Assembly (NCBI RefSeq): GCF_002086735.1
Contig: NZ_MVIJ01000014.1
Location: 58,448-122,447 of the forward strand
DNA length: 64,000 bases
Source: Mycobacterium scrofulaceum
GTDB taxonomy: Bacteria > Actinomycetota > Actinomycetes > Mycobacteriales > Mycobacteriaceae
Direction of reading: 5' to 3'
The position numbers and the translations under genes are program-made. This document shows positions 33,781 through 43,164 of the stretch, in pieces. The notes under the pieces are model-generated. The model was given only the letters and a program-made list of their open reading frames with translations, had not been told where the DNA came from and ran no database searches. Numbering within the stretch: position 1 is the stretch's first letter; the number at the start of each line of letters is the position of its first letter.

Positions 33781-35954
33781 GCCTGCCGGGCGACGAAGCG
33801 GCCCGTCAGCTCACGCTCACCGCGCGGTTGAACACCTCCGCCGTCGACTCGCGGCGCGGCGTCGTCCGCTTGCATCCGAGCGCGGTCGCCGCGCTGGGCA
33901 TCCGGGAGTGGGACGCGGTGGCGCTGACGGGCTCGCGGACCACCGCGGCGGTGGTGGGGCTGGCCGGGCCGGATACCCCGGTCGGCACGGCGCTGCTCGA
34001 CGACGTGACGTTGTCCAACGCCGGGCTGCGCGAGGGCACCGCGGTGATCGTCGGCGCGGTCACCGTCTACGGCGCCCGCTCGGTGACGCTGTCCGGCTCG
34101 TCGCTGGCCAGCCAGTCGATCTCGCCGGTCACCCTGCGGCAGGCGCTGCTGGGCAAGGTGCTGACCGTCGGCGACGCCGTGTCGCTGCTGCCCCGCGATC
34201 TCGGCCCGGGAACCTCAACGTCGGCCGCCACCCGCGCGCTGGCCGCCTCGGTCGGCATCAGCTGGACCTCGGAGCTGCTGACCGTCACCGGGGTCGACCC
34301 GCGGGGGCCGGTCAGCGTGCAGCCCAACTCGCTGGTCACCTGGGGCAGCGCGGTGCCGTCCGGGGCCGCGCTGTCGCGGGAGTTCGTCGACGTCGCCAGC
34401 CCGGAGACCGTCGTCGAGGAGCTGAAGGGATCGCAGCCGCAGGCGGCCAAGCTCGCCGAATGGCTCAAGCTCGCGCTCGACGAGCCGCACCTGCTCAAGA
34501 CGCTGGGCGCCGGCGCCAACCTCGGCGTGCTGGTGTCTGGCCCGGCCGGGGTCGGCAAGGTGACGCTGGTGCGCGCGGTGTGCGACGGCCGCAGGCTGGT
34601 CAAACTGGACGGCCCGGAGGTGGGGGCGCTGGCGCCCGACGACCGGCTCAAGACCGTCGGTTCGGCGGTGCGGGCCGTCCGCGACGGCGGCGGCGTGCTG
34701 TTGATCACCGACGTCGACGCGCTGCTGCCGGCCACCCCCGAGCCGGTGGCCGCCCTGATCCTGGGCGAGCTGCGCACCGCGGTGGCCACCGAGGGCGTCG
34801 CGCTGATCGCCACCTCCGCCCGGCCCGACCAGCTCGACGCCCGGCTGCGCGCGCCGGACCTGTGCGACCGGGAGCTGAGCCTGCCGCTACCCGACGCCGG
34901 CACCCGCAAGGCGCTGCTGGAGTCGCTGCTCAAACAGGTGCCGGCCGGTGCGCTCGACCTGAACGAGATCGCCGCGCGCACACCGGGTTTCGTGGTCGCC
35001 GACCTGGCCGCGCTGCTGCGGGAGGCGGCGCTGCGGGCGGCGTCGCGGGCCAGCACCGACGGCCGGCCGCCCGAGCTGAGCCAGGAGGACCTGCTCGGCG
35101 CGCTGACGGTCATCCGGCCGCTGTCCCGCTCGGCCAGCGAGGAGGTGACCGTCGGCAACGTGACCCTCGACGACGTCGGCGACATGGCCGAGGCCAGGCA
35201 GGCGCTGACCGAGGCCGTGCTGTGGCCGCTGCAGCACCCCGACACCTTCGCCCGGCTGGGCGTCGAACCGCCGCGCGGGGTGCTGCTGTACGGGCCGCCA
35301 GGCTGCGGCAAGACCTTCGTGGTGCGCGCGCTGGCCAGCACCGGGCAGCTGTCGGTGCACGCCGTCAAGGGTTCCGAGCTGATGGACAAGTGGGTGGGCA
35401 GCTCGGAAAAGGCCGTCCGCGAACTGTTTCGGCGCGCCCGCGACTCCGCCCCGTCGCTGGTGTTCCTCGACGAGATCGACGCGCTGGCGCCCCGGCGCGG
35501 GCAGAGCTTCGACTCGGGCGTGAGCGACCGGGTGGTCGCTGCGCTGCTCACCGAGCTCGACGGCGTCAACCCGCTGCGCGACGTCGTCGTGCTGGGCGCC
35601 ACCAACCGGCCGGACCTGATCGACCCGGCGCTGCTGCGCCCGGGCCGGCTGGAGCGCCGGGTGTTCGTCGAACCGCCCGACGCCGCCGCCCGCCGCGAAA
35701 TCCTGCGCACCGCGGGCAAATCCGTCCCGCTCAGCGACGACGTCGACCTCGACGAGGTCGCCGCCGGGCTGGCCGGCTACAGCGCCGCCGACTGCGTGGC
35801 GCTGCTGCGCGAGGCGGCGCTGACCGCGATGCGGCGCTCCATCGACGCCACCGACGTGACGGCCGCCGACATCGCGGCCGCGCGCCAGGTCGTGCGCCCC
35901 TCACTGGATCCCGCGCAGCTGGAGGCGCTACGGGCCTTCGCCGAAGCTCCGTAG
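33777..35954 (+). CDS. CDC48/VCP-like tandem AAA+ ATPase (Rv0435c type)
   Basis: A 725-residue protein with an N-terminal CDC48-N-like double-psi barrel (about 1-190) and two AAA+ modules. D2 is canonical: Walker A GPPGCGKT with K512, Walker B FLDEIDALAP and second region of homology GATNRPDLIDPALLRPGR. D1 is degenerate: GPAGVGKV (K261 then Val instead of Thr/Ser) and TDVDALL lacking the catalytic Glu. D2 probably does the hydrolysis. Substrates are unknown. Coupled to pssA by ATGA. Confidence 0.92.
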   Translation: MSLPGDEAARQLTLTARLNTSAVDSRRGVVRLHPSAVAALGIREWDAVALTGSRTTAAVVGLAGPDTPVGTALLDDVTLSNAGLREGTAVIVGAVTVYGARSVTLSGSSLASQSISPVTLRQALLGKVLTVGDAVSLLPRDLGPGTSTSAATRALAASVGISWTSELLTVTGVDPRGPVSVQPNSLVTWGSAVPSGAALSREFVDVASPETVVEELKGSQPQAAKLAEWLKLALDEPHLLKTLGAGANLGVLVSGPAGVGKVTLVRAVCDGRRLVKLDGPEVGALAPDDRLKTVGSAVRAVRDGGGVLLITDVDALLPATPEPVAALILGELRTAVATEGVALIATSARPDQLDARLRAPDLCDRELSLPLPDAGTRKALLESLLKQVPAGALDLNEIAARTPGFVVADLAALLREAALRAASRASTDGRPPELSQEDLLGALTVIRPLSRSASEEVTVGNVTLDDVGDMAEARQALTEAVLWPLQHPDTFARLGVEPPRGVLLYGPPGCGKTFVVRALASTGQLSVHAVKGSELMDKWVGSSEKAVRELFRRARDSAPSLVFLDEIDALAPRRGQSFDSGVSDRVVAALLTELDGVNPLRDVVVLGATNRPDLIDPALLRPGRLERRVFVEPPDAAARREILRTAGKSVPLSDDVDLDEVAAGLAGYSAADCVALLREAALTAMRRSIDATDVTAADIAAARQVVRPSLDPAQLEALRAFAEAP

Positions 35955-36524
35955 CACGGCCAGCGCCGACGCCGCGACGTCGTCTTCCAGCCAGGCGGGC
36001 ATCGGGTCGTCGTGGGCGTGCCGGCGCACCACCGCGTAGGGCAGGTCCGCCACCGCCCGCGCGACCGCGTCGACCGAGCGCGGCTTGTCGTTCCCGTACA
36101 GCCGGCGGGCCAGCACCGCGATCCGCTCGGTCAGCGGCGCGTTCATCGCGGCCAGCGTCTCCCGGAACGCCGCGTCGGGTTCCTCGTCGAGCAGGTCGCC
36201 GGGCCGGATCGTCAACAACAGCCGGGCGTCCCCGGGCAGCTCGCGCGCGAAGCTGACGGCGGCCACGGCCATCGCGACGGCGGTGTCCGTGGGTGTCTCG
36301 CCGTGCGCGGCCAGCGCCCGCGCCTGGAAGCGTTCGAGCGCCCGCAGCCACGCCGCCGTCAGGATGCCGTCGCGGTTGCCGAACCGGTGATACAGGGTGC
36401 CGGCGGGGGCGCCGCTGGCCTTGGCGATGGCGGCGACGCTGGCCGCCCGGGGTCCGCCGTCGAGCACCAGCGCCCGCGCGGCGTCGAGGATCACATCGGT
36501 TTCGTGCTTCCGCGGAGGCGCCAC
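35928..36524 (-). CDS. TetR-family transcriptional regulator
   Basis: A 198-residue regulator with the TetR helix-turn-helix at about 10-55 (ASVAAIAKASGAPAGTLYHRF). GTG 36524 is the start. Its 3' end overlaps the AAA-ATPase gene by 27 bases. It is divergent from the DUF2867-like/SDR pair with only 21 bases between starts, so it very likely controls that pair. Confidence 0.87.
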   Translation of the reverse strand: MAPPRKHETDVILDAARALVLDGGPRAASVAAIAKASGAPAGTLYHRFGNRDGILTAAWLRALERFQARALAAHGETPTDTAVAMAVAAVSFARELPGDARLLLTIRPGDLLDEEPDAAFRETLAAMNAPLTERIAVLARRLYGNDKPRSVDAVARAVADLPYAVVRRHAHDDPMPAWLEDDVAASALAVLRSFGEGP

Positions 36525-36531
36525 GATCTAG

Positions 36532-36551
36532 TACATTCCTTCTATATGGAA
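36532..36551 (+). promoter_or_regulatory. Candidate -10 and operator of the DUF2867-like gene
   Basis: TACATT at 36532-36537 ends eight bases before ATG 36546, which fits a leaderless transcript. TTCC (36536) and GGAA (36548) form a short inverted repeat with an 8-base spacer across the start codon. Weak evidence. Confidence 0.35.
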
Positions 36552-37331
36552 CGATTACCCTATATCGATGAGCATGCCATAACCGTCGCCGCCGGGCGCG
36601 CGGACACGTGGGCCGCGCTGCTGCGGGTGCTGTGCCGGGACCCGGGCGACCCGGCGACCGTGCCGGCCGGCTTCGTGCTGGACGAGGCGCGACCGCCCGC
36701 GCGGTTCGCGCTGAAGGGCCGGCACCCGTTCGCGGTGTACCGATGGGTGTTCGAATTGGAGCCCCTGACGGGCACGCGCACCCTGGTGCGCGCGGCCACC
36801 TGGGCGGCCTTTCCCGGCCCGCACGGCAGGGCCTACCGGGCACTCGTCATCGGCACGGGTGGGCACCGCGTCGCCGTCCGGTGGACGCTGAACCGGATCG
36901 CGCGTGCCGCCGAGCGGGCCGACTACACCGACATCTTCGAAGTCCCTCTCCCCCAAGGTGATTCGCGCACCGCCGAGGAGACGTTCCGCGATGCGGTGGG
37001 GCGTGGATCCGGTGGGGGCGCCGTCTTGTGGATCCACCGCCACGTCCTGCGGTTCGCCCTCGGGCCACCTTCGTCGCCCGATCACCTGATCGGCTGGACG
37101 ATCGCCCGCTCGGATCCCGACGAGCTCGTGCTGACCGCGAGCGGGCCGCTGATGGCCGGCGAGCTGACACTGCGGCGCCGCGACGACCGGCGCGCCGGCC
37201 TCACCACCCGCGTGCATTACCGCCGCAAGCTCACCGCCCGAACCGTCTGGGCCGTCGTCGGCCCGCTGCATCGGGCCGTGGCGCCGCGGCTGATGGCCCG
37301 CGCCGCGGTATGGCAGCCTATAGCGGCATGA
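36546..37331 (+). CDS. DUF2867/SRPBCC-like protein
   Basis: A 261-residue protein with a ligand-binding-barrel look (HPFAVYRWVFELEPL, HLIGWTIARSDPDELVLTAS and HYRRKLTARTVWAVVGPLHR near the C-terminus). That ending is characteristic of DUF2867-type proteins often linked to SDRs. No catalytic residues can be assigned. It is translationally coupled to the following SDR (ATGA). Confidence 0.7.
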   Translation: MERLPYIDEHAITVAAGRADTWAALLRVLCRDPGDPATVPAGFVLDEARPPARFALKGRHPFAVYRWVFELEPLTGTRTLVRAATWAAFPGPHGRAYRALVIGTGGHRVAVRWTLNRIARAAERADYTDIFEVPLPQGDSRTAEETFRDAVGRGSGGGAVLWIHRHVLRFALGPPSSPDHLIGWTIARSDPDELVLTASGPLMAGELTLRRRDDRRAGLTTRVHYRRKLTARTVWAVVGPLHRAVAPRLMARAAVWQPIAA

Positions 37332-38224
37332 CCGGGCACCCGACCGCGCGCGATGTCGTCGACGGAATCGACCTGTCCGGCAGGGTCTGTGTGGTCACCG
37401 GCGCGTCCTCCGGGCTGGGGCGCGAGTCGGCCCGGGCGCTGGCCGCCGCTGGCGCGCGCGTCGTCCTGGCCGCGCGCAACCTCGCGGCCCTGGCCGAGAC
37501 GGCCGGGTGGATCGCCGCCGAGGTGCCGGGCGCGCGCACCTCGACCGTCGAGCTCGACCTCACCGCGCTGGCCGGCGTGCGGGCGGCGGCTCGCGCGATC
37601 CACGACATCGCCCCGGCCGTCGACGTGCTGATGAACAACGCCGGCGTGATGTTCACGCCGTTCGGCAGGACGCGCGACGGCTTCGAGATGCAGACGGGCA
37701 CCAATCATTTCGGGCATTTCGAGCTCACCCGGCTGCTCGTCCCGCAGCTCGCCGCCGCCGGTGAGGCCCGGATCGTCAACCTGTCGTCGGGCGGTCACGC
37801 CCTGGGCGACGTCGACTTCGACGATCCGCATTGGGAGCGGCGCGACTACGACAAGTTCGTCGCCTACGGCGCGTCGAAGACGGCGAACATCCTGCACGCC
37901 GTGGAGGCCGACCGCCGCCTGCGCGACCGCGGCATCCGCGCCTACGCCGTCCATCCCGGCACCGTCGGCACTTCGTTGGCGCGCCACATGTCCAGGGCCG
38001 ACTTCGCGCGGCTGCGCGAGTTGGCCGCCGGGCCCCTGGACGTCGTCGCGCCCGATCGCGGCGCGGCCACCCAGGTGTGGGCGGCTGTCGGCCCGGAGCT
38101 GGCCGGCCGGGGCGGCTTGTATCTCGAAGACTGCCGGGTCGGCGAACCCGCGCCCTACGCCCGCGACGCGGCGCGCGCGGCCCGGTGGTGGGAGCTCTCC
38201 GAGCGGTGTTGCGACAGCACGTGA
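37328..38224 (+). CDS. Short-chain dehydrogenase/reductase
   Basis: A 298-residue SDR of the retinol dehydrogenase-like type. TGASSGLG is at about 24-31, NNAGVM at about 105, the catalytic Ser in LSSGGHA, and YGASKTANIL as the active site. It resembles the SDR at 25393 in overall form. It overlaps the DUF2867-like gene by four bases and probably shares its TetR control. Substrate unknown. Confidence 0.9.
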   Translation: MTGHPTARDVVDGIDLSGRVCVVTGASSGLGRESARALAAAGARVVLAARNLAALAETAGWIAAEVPGARTSTVELDLTALAGVRAAARAIHDIAPAVDVLMNNAGVMFTPFGRTRDGFEMQTGTNHFGHFELTRLLVPQLAAAGEARIVNLSSGGHALGDVDFDDPHWERRDYDKFVAYGASKTANILHAVEADRRLRDRGIRAYAVHPGTVGTSLARHMSRADFARLRELAAGPLDVVAPDRGAATQVWAAVGPELAGRGGLYLEDCRVGEPAPYARDAARAARWWELSERCCDST

Positions 38225-38226
38225 AA

Positions 38227-38322
38227 CGAGTGTGCGGCCACGAATTCGCGGGTGAGCGTGGGGCGGTGTTGGCGGCGGATTCCCGCTCTGGACGCACACT
38301 CGAGTGCGCCAGCGCACGCTCG
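38227..38322. repeat. Intergenic inverted-repeat element
   Basis: CGAGTGTGCG (38227-38236) and CGCACACTCG (38293-38302) are perfect 10-base inverted repeats about 56 bases apart. An overlapping smaller hairpin follows (38301-38322). It lies between two convergent genes. Similar GAGTGTGCG-bounded elements occur in other mycobacterial intergenic regions, so this may be a dispersed repeat. Confidence 0.6.
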
Positions 38323-38326
38323 AAAC

Positions 38327-39139
38327 TTACGTCCCCGGCAACGGCGTCCACTCGCGGGACAGCCGGGAGGTGAACGACGGCGGCCGGTGCTCCAGGAACG
38401 CGGCGACCCCTTCACGCGCGTCGGCGGTGCCCATCACCCGGTGGTGCAGCTGCGATTCCAGCGCGGCGACCTGGCGCGGGGGGTAGCCGTTGATCGCGGT
38501 GTCCCACAGCAGCCGCTTGGTCAGGGCCGCCGACATCGGCGCCACGTTGACGGCGATGTCGCGGGCCACCGCGACCGCGTGGTCGAGCACCTGGCCGGCG
38601 GGCAGGGCCCGGCTGGCGATGCCGAGCCGCACGGCCTCGGCCCCGCCGAAGGTTCGCCCGGTGAGCAGGATGTCCGCCGCGACGCCCAGCGTGGTCAGCT
38701 GGGCCAGCGTCCAGTGCGCCATGCAGTCGGGGATCACGCCCCGGCGGACCTGCACCACCGCGTATTTGGCGTCGTCGGCGACGACGCGCAGGTCGGCCTG
38801 CAGGGCGATGGTCAGTCCGATGCCGATCGCGTGGCCGTTGACGGCGGCGATCACCGGCTTGCGCAGTTCGAACGCCGCCGGGGTGATCGGCGAGGCCGAG
38901 AACCCGTCGCCGGCGGCGTCGAACGGGCTTGTGCCGCCGGAGAAGTCGGCCCCGGCGCAGAAGGCGCCGCCCGCGCCGGTGACGACGATGGCCCGGACGT
39001 CGTCGTCGCCGTCGCAGTCGGCGTACGCCCGGCTGAGCAGCGCGCCCATCTCGGCGGTGTAGGCGTTGAGCCGCTCGGGTCTGTTCAGCGTGAGTACCGC
39101 CACGCCCGCCTCGACGGCGACCGTCAGATCCGGGCTCAT
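38327..39139 (-). CDS. Enoyl-CoA hydratase/isomerase family protein
   Basis: A 270-residue crotonase-fold enzyme. The two oxyanion segments are TGAGGAFCAGADFSGG (about 53-68) and NGHAIGIGLTIALQADLRV (about 100-118), with RRGVIPD following. The usual glutamate after GGG is not in the standard place, so hydratase activity is not certain. ATG 39139 overlaps the stop of the upstream F420-type oxidoreductase (ATGA), so both are in one transcript. Confidence 0.87.
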   Translation of the reverse strand: MSPDLTVAVEAGVAVLTLNRPERLNAYTAEMGALLSRAYADCDGDDDVRAIVVTGAGGAFCAGADFSGGTSPFDAAGDGFSASPITPAAFELRKPVIAAVNGHAIGIGLTIALQADLRVVADDAKYAVVQVRRGVIPDCMAHWTLAQLTTLGVAADILLTGRTFGGAEAVRLGIASRALPAGQVLDHAVAVARDIAVNVAPMSAALTKRLLWDTAINGYPPRQVAALESQLHHRVMGTADAREGVAAFLEHRPPSFTSRLSREWTPLPGT

Positions 39140-40158
39140 CGCAGGGCCGGGGTGCGGTGCAGGGCGCCGATCAGGTCGGCGAGGTCCGCGGCCGCCGGCG
39201 TGTAACCAGGGAAGTAGCAGCACACCTCGCCGGCGTGTCCGGAGAACCGGTCGGCGATCTGGCGCGCGCATTCCTCCGGGGTGCCGACGATCCCGATCCG
39301 GGCCACCACCTCGTCGCCGATGAGGCGGCGCATCTCGGCGAACCGGCCCTGTTTGGACAGCGCGTTGAGCTCGGGCTGCGCGTCGGCCCACCCCTCGGCC
39401 TCGAGGACGGGCAGATAGGCGGGCGTCGAGCCGTAGAACGAAATCAGCGCCGCCACACCGTCGATCGCGGCGGACAGGTCGGCGTCGTCGCGGCCGACGG
39501 CGACCATGGCCTGGGCGATGATCTGGAAACCGTCGGCCGTCCGCCCCGCGCGGCGCAGCCCCTCGGCGATCGCGGGGACGGTGCGCTCGGCGAAGTGGCG
39601 GGCGCTGTTGAACGGCATCACCAGCAGGCCGTCGGCCACCTCCGCGGCCGTGCGCGTCATCACCGGCCCCAGCGCGCCCAGCAGCACCGGCGGCGGCCCG
39701 AACGGGTTGGGGCCCGGGTTGAAGTTAGGCGCCATGATGGTGTGGGTGAAGAATTCGCCGCGAAAGTCCAGGCGGCCCCGCCCTTCCCAGGCCGCGAAGA
39801 TCGCCTTGATCGCGCCCACGGTTTCGGCCATCAGTGCGGCCGGGCTCTCCCACCTACTGCCGTAACGCTTTTCGATGTGCGCCTTAACCTGCGAGCCCAG
39901 GCCCAGCCGGAACCGGCCTGCGCTGTAGAGCTGCAGGTCATAGGCGGCGTGGGCCAGGTGCAGCGGGCTGCGCGGCGGGGCGATCGCCACGTTGGTCATC
40001 AGGTCGAGCCCGGTCGCGCCGGCCGCGAGTACCAGCGGGAAGAACACGTCGTGCTGGCCCTCGAAGGTGAACAGGCCGTCGGCGCCCGTCGCCGCGATCT
40101 CGGCGGCGCTGGCAGCCGCGCGCACCGGCGAGCCGTCGACCTGCAGCTGTACCTTCAT
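39136..40158 (-). CDS. Luciferase-like (F420-dependent type) oxidoreductase
   Basis: A 340-residue TIM-barrel luciferase-like monooxygenase of the mycobacterial F420 subgroup. Seen are the GADGLFTFEGQHDVFFPL N-terminal barrel strand, NVAIAPPRSPLHLAHAAYDL, RFRLGLGSQVKAHIEKRYG and the terminal VGTPEECARQIADRF. Probably uses F420H2; substrate unknown. The neighbouring crotonase suggests work on a CoA-linked substrate. No overlap with the downstream Lon-domain gene. Confidence 0.87.
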   Translation of the reverse strand: MKVQLQVDGSPVRAAASAAEIAATGADGLFTFEGQHDVFFPLVLAAGATGLDLMTNVAIAPPRSPLHLAHAAYDLQLYSAGRFRLGLGSQVKAHIEKRYGSRWESPAALMAETVGAIKAIFAAWEGRGRLDFRGEFFTHTIMAPNFNPGPNPFGPPPVLLGALGPVMTRTAAEVADGLLVMPFNSARHFAERTVPAIAEGLRRAGRTADGFQIIAQAMVAVGRDDADLSAAIDGVAALISFYGSTPAYLPVLEAEGWADAQPELNALSKQGRFAEMRRLIGDEVVARIGIVGTPEECARQIADRFSGHAGEVCCYFPGYTPAAADLADLIGALHRTPALR

Positions 40159-40179
40159 CGAATCCCCTGTCGGACAGTT

Positions 40180-40806
40180 TTATTCGGAGAGCTGGAACTC
40201 CACCACCTCGGCGACCGCGTCGACGGCCTCGCGCAGCGCCGCCGCCCGCTCGGCGGCCGAGGCCGCCGAGAGCACCGTGTACCGGTCGGCCGTGCCGATC
40301 GGGATGCGGACGGCCAGTGCGTACAGGCGCCGTCCGGGGTCGCCGGCGGTGTCCTCGCCCAGCAGCGCCGCGCGGTCGGGCAGCGGCACGCCCCGCGCCT
40401 CGGCGATCCGCGCGAACAGGGCCATCGCCCGGTCCTCGACGTCGAGCAGCTGGGCCGCGGTGACCGGCTCGCCCGGCTCGTCGGGCCACGGCGTCACCGC
40501 CGCCCGCGGGTAGGGGTCGTCGGGCAGCCACGCCGACACCCGGATCCGCTCCCCGGTCCGGCAGAGGACGGAGTACCGGCCCGCACCGTGGTCGACGCAT
40601 TCGGTGACGGCGGCCAGAACGCCGACCTCGCAACGGGAGTCGCCGCCGCCGACCTCGCGTCCGCGCGAGATCAGCACCACGCCGAACGGATCGCCGGTGT
40701 CCAGGCAGTGCCGCACCAGCGCGGCGTAGCGGGGCTCGAAGATCCGCAGCGGCAGGTCCTGGTCGGGCAGCAGCGCCGACTCCAGCGGAAACATCGCCAG
40801 CTCCAT
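40180..40806 (-). CDS. Lon N-terminal (substrate-binding) domain protein (Rv0434 type)
   Basis: A 208-residue stand-alone LonN/PUA-like domain protein beginning [20 protein letters not shown], with FEPRYAALVRHCL typical of the domain. No protease domain is present, so it is not itself Lon. It matches the Rv0434 family in the same position. ATG 40806 overlaps the stop of the carboxylate-amine ligase gene by one base (TGATG). Confidence 0.88.
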   Translation of the reverse strand: MELAMFPLESALLPDQDLPLRIFEPRYAALVRHCLDTGDPFGVVLISRGREVGGGDSRCEVGVLAAVTECVDHGAGRYSVLCRTGERIRVSAWLPDDPYPRAAVTPWPDEPGEPVTAAQLLDVEDRAMALFARIAEARGVPLPDRAALLGEDTAGDPGRRLYALAVRIPIGTADRYTVLSAASAAERAAALREAVDAVAEVVEFQLSE

Positions 40807-41936
40807 CAGATCTCCAACTCGCCCACCAGCGCGTCGACGACGGCCCGCAGGTCGCCGTCGTGTTCCTCGGCGACGCGGCGCTGCCGCTGATACGAGGCGC
40901 CGCGCCGGGGGATCTCGGCCACCGCGGCCAGCTCGTCGGCGCAATGCAGCGATTCGGCGACGGGCTCGAGCCGGTTCAGCACCTCGTCGAGGTCCTCGGT
41001 GACGAGGCGCTCGTTGCTGTCGGCGTCCTGGATGATGATCGCGTCCAGCCCGTACCGGGCGGCGCGCCACTTGTTCTCCTGGTTGTGCCACGGCGGCATG
41101 GTCGGCAACGTCTCGTCGGCCTCCAGCCGGCGGTCCAGGTCGACCACCAGGCAGTGCGTGAGGGCCACCAACGCGCCCAGCTCGCGCAGGTTGGAGACGC
41201 CGTCGCAGACCCGCACCTCGATGGTGCCCAGGTGCGGCGAAGGCCGGATGTCCCAACGGACTTCGTCGACATGGTCGATGATCCCGGTCTTCTTCTGGTC
41301 GTAGACGAACCCCTCGAACTCCGCCCAGGTCTGGAACTGGAACGGCAGGCCGGCGGTAGGCAACTGCTGGAACATCATCGCGCGGTTGCTGGCGTAGCCG
41401 GTGTCCACGCCCGTCCACCACGGCGAGGACGCCGACAGCGCCAACAGGTGCGGGTAGTACTTCAACAACGACGTCATGATCGGCATCACCTTGTGCGCCG
41501 AGGAGATCCCGACGTGCACGTGCACGCCCCAGATCAGCATCTGCCGCCCCCACCACTGGGTGCGCTTGATCAGTTCGGCGTACCGCGGTGCGTCGGTGAG
41601 TTTCTGGGTGGACCACTGCGCGAACGGGTGGGCGCCGGCGCTGAACAGCTCCATTCCCCGGTCGCGGACGATCCGGTGGGTGGGGCCCAGGGTCTCGCGC
41701 AGATCTCCCATCGCCTCCCCGGCGGATCTGCACACGCCGCTGACGACCTCGACGGTGTTGCGCAGCAACTCCTTGTGCACGCGCGGGTTCTCGCCGATCT
41801 CGGCGATCACCGCCGTGGCCTCGTTGCTCAGGTCGCGCGTCTGCGCGTCCACGAGCGCGAACTCCCACTCCACGCCGAGGGTCGGCCGCGGCGAACGGGC
41901 GAAATCGATGCGCGCGTTATGCCTGTTAGCCGGCAC
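40806..41936 (-). CDS. YbdK-type carboxylate-amine ligase (GCS2 family)
   Basis: A 376-residue ATP-grasp-like glutamate-cysteine ligase 2 family enzyme (Rv0433 type). Hallmarks are [12 protein letters not shown] (about 18-29), the metal/ATP segment WGVHVHVGI and [15 protein letters not shown]. coli YbdK has weak glutamate-cysteine ligase activity; mycobacteria make mycothiol rather than glutathione, so the natural substrate is unknown. The gene starts inside the 3' end of sodC (11-base overlap). Confidence 0.9.
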   Translation of the reverse strand: MPANRHNARIDFARSPRPTLGVEWEFALVDAQTRDLSNEATAVIAEIGENPRVHKELLRNTVEVVSGVCRSAGEAMGDLRETLGPTHRIVRDRGMELFSAGAHPFAQWSTQKLTDAPRYAELIKRTQWWGRQMLIWGVHVHVGISSAHKVMPIMTSLLKYYPHLLALSASSPWWTGVDTGYASNRAMMFQQLPTAGLPFQFQTWAEFEGFVYDQKKTGIIDHVDEVRWDIRPSPHLGTIEVRVCDGVSNLRELGALVALTHCLVVDLDRRLEADETLPTMPPWHNQENKWRAARYGLDAIIIQDADSNERLVTEDLDEVLNRLEPVAESLHCADELAAVAEIPRRGASYQRQRRVAEEHDGDLRAVVDALVGELEI

Positions 41937-42645
41937 CGATCACACCGCACGCCACCCGCTTGCCGGCGTCACCCGTGCTCATCGTCGTCTGGTCGGGCCC
42001 CGGCGTTCCGTTGCTCTGGCTGTAGCGCTCCGGCGGGATGTTGGCGAAGTTGTCGGCGCCGGCGTGGATGATGATCGCGGTCTTCTCGCCGGTGAGCAGG
42101 TCGTCCATGGCGAAGGCGTCCGTGGTGGTCATCAGCATCCCCGACCCGTCCTTGCGCACCTGCAGCGAGGTCAGGTCACCGCTGGCGGGCTCGGCGGCGT
42201 GCCCGGGCGCCTGGAAGTGCCCGCCGGCGGACAGGAAGTCGCCCGGCGCGCCGCCGGTCGGGGCGACCGAGTTGGGCTCGCACTTGCCGACCTTGTGGAT
42301 GTGCACCCCGTGGAAGCCGGGCGTCAGCACCCCGTTGGCGGTCGTCTCGATGGTGACGGTGGCGTAGCCGTTGTTGAACTGGAACGTGGCGGTCGCGACC
42401 TGGGTGCCGTCGGGCGCCTTCAAATGCGTGACGACGCTCGGCCCCGACGGTGCGGCGACGGGCCCGCCCTCCGGGGTGCCGGCCTCCGCCGGCGCCGGCG
42501 AACCGGTCCACACCGCCGGCGTGGTGCCCGGCGAGGACGAGGCGTGCTGGGGCGACGAACACGCGCCCAGCACTGCGACGCAAGCGGCGGCGGAAAGCGC
42601 GGAAACGGTGACGGCGGCAGTGCGGTGACCGGCGAGCTGAGGCAT
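41926..42645 (-). CDS. sodC: Cu,Zn superoxide dismutase lipoprotein
   Basis: A 239-residue exported enzyme. The signal peptide ends in lipobox VLGAC (C29 lipidated). After a Pro/Ala/Ser-rich linker comes the SOD fold with copper/zinc histidines in [22 protein letters not shown] and IIIHAGADN. It detoxifies external superoxide, important during macrophage infection in mycobacteria. It is first of a sodC-ligase-LonN leftward run. Confidence 0.95.
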   Translation of the reverse strand: MPQLAGHRTAAVTVSALSAAACVAVLGACSSPQHASSSPGTTPAVWTGSPAPAEAGTPEGGPVAAPSGPSVVTHLKAPDGTQVATATFQFNNGYATVTIETTANGVLTPGFHGVHIHKVGKCEPNSVAPTGGAPGDFLSAGGHFQAPGHAAEPASGDLTSLQVRKDGSGMLMTTTDAFAMDDLLTGEKTAIIIHAGADNFANIPPERYSQSNGTPGPDQTTMSTGDAGKRVACGVIGAG

Positions 42646-42669
42646 AGCGGAAGCCTAGTCGCTGCGGGG

Positions 42670-43155
42670 TCAGCCCGTAACGAGGACGATGACCCCGGGT
42701 GGCTGGCCGGCCAGCGCGGGGATGCGGGGTTCGACCGGCGCGCCCAGGTTCTTGCCCACCGCGTCGGCGGTCGCGTGCTCGTCGTCGGCATCGGTGTAGT
42801 ACACCGTCGTCGCCGACACCTCCGGCACGGTCAGGTTGTCGACCTTGGTGACCTTGAAACCGGCGGACGTCAGCTGATCCTTGGTCTTGGCGGCCACGCC
42901 CTCTTTCGAGGAGATGTTGTAGACCTGCACCTCGGACTGGTTCGCCGCGGGCTTGGCGCTCGTCGGCGTGGCCGACGAGCTGGTGGCCGTCGCCGTGGAG
43001 GCGGCCGACGCCGAGTCGTCATCCGAGCTGCCGGACGACCCCAGCGCCTGCCAGCCGAGCAGCAGGAAAATGACCCCCAGGAACAACAGCACCATCACCA
43101 TCGCCCGTAGGGGAAGCCCCGTGGAGTCGGGGACTCGCTCTTTCATCGAGCCCAC
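42670..43155 (-). CDS. virR: VirR, LytR_C-domain membrane protein
   Basis: A 161-residue protein with a short cytoplasmic N-terminus (MGSMKERVPDSTGLPLRA), one membrane helix (about 18-38), a Ser/Thr/Ala-rich linker, and a LytR_C domain (about 75-161, starting VQVYNISSKEG and ending PPGVIVLVTG). It matches Rv0431 (VirR), which limits membrane-vesicle release and affects cell-envelope architecture in M. tuberculosis. GTG start. It lies nine bases after the Rv0430-type gene. Confidence 0.92.
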   Translation of the reverse strand: MGSMKERVPDSTGLPLRAMVMVLLFLGVIFLLLGWQALGSSGSSDDDSASAASTATATSSSATPTSAKPAANQSEVQVYNISSKEGVAAKTKDQLTSAGFKVTKVDNLTVPEVSATTVYYTDADDEHATADAVGKNLGAPVEPRIPALAGQPPGVIVLVTG

Positions 43156-43164
43156 TGTAGCGAG

